Source of the DNA: Geosiphon pyriformis
Lineage: Eukaryota > Glomeromycota > Glomeromycetes > Archaeosporales > Geosiphonaceae
Assembly: GCA_016748015.1 (NCBI GenBank)
Contig: JAAOMT010000760.1
Location: forward strand, 358,663-422,662
DNA length: 64,000 bases
Direction of reading: 5' to 3'
In this document: one piece after another, positions 61,371 to 64,000 of the stretch
Layout: each line of letters begins with the position of its first letter
Numbering within the stretch: position 1 is the stretch's first letter
Made by a program: the position numbers and the translations under genes
The notes under the pieces: model-generated
What the model saw: only the letters and a program-made list of their open reading frames with translations
Told to the model about the DNA's origin: nothing
Databases searched by the model: none

Positions 61371-62006
61371 ATGGAAATACCAGATCATATTTACACTATA
61401 GCTCAACAATTATTCCAGGTCTTAAGTCAGCAATCTTTAGACATGAAAATTATCATTAACAACTAAACAATTTGCTATCAAAACACCAAAAAAAAGACAA
61501 AGAATACATCATATTAGCGAACACCAAAGAATAATAAAAACTGGACAAACAATATAATAGAAAAAGTGAAAAACACTTTTGGGAAAATACATATGGTGGC
61601 ACTAACAGAAGAGCTTACAAAAAAAAATTGGAAACAATAGACAGAATAACTTTTAATATTGTATTGCTACTATTAGTTAGGTCAGAAGTTGAATATTTAG
61701 AAGTTGTATATTGACAAATCTAAGAGAATATTCAACCAAAACATAATACAACAAGTGGAAAAATTCATCAGAAAGAAAACAAATTTAACACTACATGTTA
61801 AAACAATGTACCGACTATGCAACATATTTTAGAACTATCCAGAAATACTGTTACACTCTAACATGGAAACCATAATCATTAACCAATAGAAAAGAATGAA
61901 TAATACACAAGTAGATGACATAAAAAACAGAGTCAAACAAACAATGCTTGAAAAAAAAGTATTAGAATTAATTCAAAATGAGGATTTTAATAGAGCTCAA
62001 TATTAA
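61371..62006 (+). pseudogene. Element D third ORF (unknown function)
   Basis: From ATG at 61371 to TAA at 62004-62006 one frame of 211 codons holds with no net frameshift and eight internal TAA/TAG. It begins MEIPDHIYTIAQQLFQVLSQ, is rich in Gln, Asn, Lys and Ile, and ends ...QNEDFNRAQY. The same start and end are seen in F (36300-36955), and the end in C. Being in frame, conserved and placed after integrase, it looks like a real third gene of this family. No membrane segment or known motif is visible, so an envelope is unlikely. Confidence 0.62.
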
Positions 62007-62019
62007 AAAAAGAAGATAA
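62007..62019 (+). promoter_or_regulatory. Polypurine tract of element D
   Basis: AAAAAAGAAGATAA directly before the 3' LTR is the expected plus-strand primer site. Confidence 0.6.
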
Positions 62020-62893
62020 TATTACTTATAAGAAGAAAACAGATATAAAAAAAGAGTGAACCAATAAGAAAGTAGTAGTTAGCACGTGAGCATATTGCTT
62101 AGCAATATGGAGCAATGTCGGAAATCAGAACACATTGCTCAGCAATGTGGAGTGATGTCAGGAAAATATGGCACATTGCTTAGCAAGGTAAGTATTGCTT
62201 GAGAAATTATAGCACATCACTCAAGAAATATGAGCAATCTTGTAGAACCCAAATTATGTATATATAGTGGTAGCATTAGAAGTAGAAAAAACAAAATCCT
62301 TTCATTAGAGACCTCTCAGTTTAGATTTCATCTAAGCAACTTTTCATTTACAAATATTAAATAAATAATTATTTACCATTTCAATCCACTCTCCACTATC
62401 AACACTTTATGTTGATAGTAATTGATACTTAACTACACTGGAACAATAGCTCTTGATCACAGCTATTAACGAATACTAACTTGCATATTGCCTTGGCTCA
62501 TTTTTTTATTTTCTTTTATTTTCTTTTCTTGATTTTATTGTTGTATACTAACTGATTAAAGATTAAAGCACTGAGTAATTGATGTCACAGATAGCCTGGT
62601 AAAAGACCCAGAAATAAGGGTAAAATTATATATATATTAACAAATAGCTTACCAGAAGAGCACAAATGCCAGAATAAACTGGCCACCAAGCTGAAAACAG
62701 AAATTGGGAACACTACTTACTAACCAACTATATCATCATTGAATCTCTGTCCATTATACAAAAAACTTTTAATCAAAACCTTCAGATAAAGACAAAATAC
62801 CAAAATTACCACCAGCATCCATCAGAGTAAATACTGAGCACCAAGTTATGGGTTTGTTATTTGACTTGAGACTCCAAATAATCACTTGTAACA
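62020..62893 (+). repeat. 3' LTR of element D
   Basis: Begins TATTACTTATAAG and ends TTGTAACA. It is nearly collinear with the 5' LTR; the differences I see are mostly transitions. It has one fewer U3 repeat unit. Confidence 0.88.
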
Positions 62894-62897
62894 CCAT

Positions 62898-63941
62898 AAA
62901 TTGACAGTATCTTGTAAAAAGTACAGAATGGTTTGTAGAGCTCTGGCATTGTTCTAATTATTGATGGTAATGGCTTTGGCAATATTATTAAGCCAGACTT
63001 GGATATTGTCTTTTTTGCCAGTAAACTTTTCTAATTTAGTAATAAAAGTGTATACCATCAGTGCTATTATTGGTTGTTGTTGTGGTTTAGCAATTGGTAC
63101 AACTAATAGTAAATTGATTATAATTATTGAAGATAAGTTTTAAGGAACAATAGGAGCTGGATTTGAATTATTTGGGTTTTATTGGGTCTAAATAATCAGA
63201 GTTTAGATTTCCAGGTTTTCTAAGATTAGATTTCAATATGTAAATTCCTAATCTTCAATTTTTTTTTTATCTGAGTTGGTTATTTTTCAAAAACTGGTAG
63301 CTCCAAAATTGGGTTGAGGTAGTAGTAATCAAAATTTTGATGGCATTGGTAATTGCAATTTGAATTCTTCAAAGTAATTACTGTAAGTTTCCAATAAATT
63401 GGTTTTTTTTTATTGACTTTGAAATGTTATTCTTGCTAATAGTATTTTTGTTGATGATAATGTACTTTTTAATGATATATTGATAGTACTTTTAGACATG
63501 TGGTAATAAGACAGATGTATGAGTAAAACTATTTTTGGTTTCTTCCAAGTAGGTAGTTGTATATTTTTTGGTGTTTTTACTAGTGTTTGTAATTTTTCTT
63601 TGTTATTGTCTACAAAGATAATAAAAAATTTCTGTCTGATATGTTTTTCAATTTTTTTATTAATTTTTGTGATTATTAGAATAAACAAATAATTTTGTAA
63701 AAGTGTGGTACTCTAAAATAATTTACTATAAAAATTGATAAGTGCTGTTTCTGAATCTTCTTGATTTCTTAAATGAAATTTAATTCTTTTGTTGACATAG
63801 AAATTGAAAGTTGATTCTGCTGGCCAATAGTTGCTTGTTAATTTTAAGTAAGTTTAATAGTGTTGAAATAAAGTTTTTGTAAATTCCAAGTGGTTTGTCT
63901 CTGTTTTTTTTAATTTTGCTACTGTTTTAGATAATTGCTGT
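62898..63941 (-). pseudogene. Element F gag, N-terminal part
   Basis: Minus strand: an N-terminal domain matching the FAEKGKERL-like region of D (KINKKIEKHIRQKFFIIFVD...WKKPKIVLL, 63410-63688) and then the capsid start (ITKLEKFTGKKDNIQVWLNNIAKAI, about 62960-63050), up to NLW at 62898 where element D was inserted. Confidence 0.75.
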
Positions 63942-63983
63942 TGGTGCTGGTTTCTGTTAGATTATACCTTACAGAAAGCACCA
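63942..63983 (-). promoter_or_regulatory. Primer-binding site inside a hairpin (element F)
   Basis: On the minus strand TGGTGCT-TTCTGT pairs with ACAGAA-ACC-AGCACCA. Compared with D, one C-G pair has become T-A on both strands of the stem, so pairing is kept. Confidence 0.7.
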
Positions 63984-63985
63984 AA

Positions 63986-64000
63986 TGTTACAAGTAATTA
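63986..64000 (-). repeat. Inner end of the 5' LTR of element F (cut by window edge)
   Basis: The last 15 bases of the window, TGTTACAAGTAATTA, are the reverse complement of the usual LTR end ..ATTACTTGTAACA. The rest lies outside. Confidence 0.7.

Larger units (their letters stand above)
52728..62893 (+). mobile_element. Ty3/Gypsy element D, full-length (10.2 kb), inserted in F
   Basis: Bounded by LTRs 52728-53641 and 62020-62893, with target duplications CTAT (52724-52727) and CCAT (62894-62897) that differ by one C-to-T change. The gag protein of F joins across it (..NLW on the right side, Y..SLINK on the left). It has every module of the family: gag, protease, Cys-rich module, dUTPase, linker, RT with intact YLDD, RNase H, integrase and ORF3. 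It carries many stops and a few frameshifts. Confidence 0.93.
35344..64000 (-). mobile_element. Ty3/Gypsy element F, minus strand, split by three insertions
   Basis: Read on the minus strand from the right edge: the last 15 bases of the 5' LTR, the primer-site hairpin, gag N-terminal part, (element D), gag C-terminal part, protease, (element C), Cys-rich module and dUTPase, (solo LTR), linker, reverse transcriptase, integrase, ORF3 and 3' LTR. Protein sequence continues across each insertion once one copy of the 4-bp target duplication is removed. Without the insertions and the gap duplicate it is about 9 kb, close to element D. Its own left flank is ATGA (35340-35343); the right flank is outside the window. 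Confidence 0.87.

Noticed and set aside
61371-62006. Third ORF as a retroviral-type envelope gene
   Set aside because: No signal peptide, no hydrophobic membrane segment and no Cys pattern; it is Gln/Lys/Asn-rich.

Overview
The window is eukaryotic and looks like an AT-rich, repeat-laden genome of an early-diverging fungus. An arbuscular mycorrhizal fungus (Glomeromycotina, Rhizophagus-like) is my best guess. The guess rests on one host gene with a short GTAAAT..TTATAG intron, on extremely AT-rich spacers, and on the style of the LINE and Ty3/Gypsy elements. It is an inference, not a proven taxonomic call.

Layout: 1-4660 is a decayed LINE on the minus strand that runs off the left edge. 4943-11750 is a full-length LINE on the minus strand; both its ORFs stay in frame end to end but carry many stop codons. 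11750-15.9 kb is AT-rich spacer with several microsatellites. 16146-20427 is the only convincing host gene: a two-exon gene for a long, charged, probably microtubule-binding protein with MDM1/SAXO-like motifs. Its reading frame contains a 1,117-bp exact direct duplication on both sides of a 20-N gap. 20.4-23.0 kb is host intergenic and AT-rich DNA.

23.0-64 kb is a nest of transposons. A LINE (plus strand) is split by a Ty3/Gypsy element A (25774-33384) and again at 35343 by a long Ty3/Gypsy element F (minus strand, 35344 to beyond 64000). F itself contains three later insertions: a solo LTR (40153-40993, target duplication CTGG), element C (42411-50477, target duplication ATGG/ATGA) and element D (52728-62893, target duplication CTAT/CCAT). 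A second 20-N gap (52206-52225), also flanked by an exact 419-bp duplication, lies in the gag gene of F.

Elements C, D and F are one family with an unusual layout: gag, protease, a Cys-rich module of unknown function, a trimeric-type dUTPase domain, a linker, reverse transcriptase, RNase H, integrase and a separate third ORF before the 3' LTR. Directly after the 5' LTR the primer-binding site lies inside a hairpin whose stem is kept by a compensatory change between copies. All copies are dead. Decay is mainly by transitions (Trp/Gln/Arg codons to stops, catalytic Asp to Asn) and CpG is almost absent from the old copies, which fits methylation-driven deamination.
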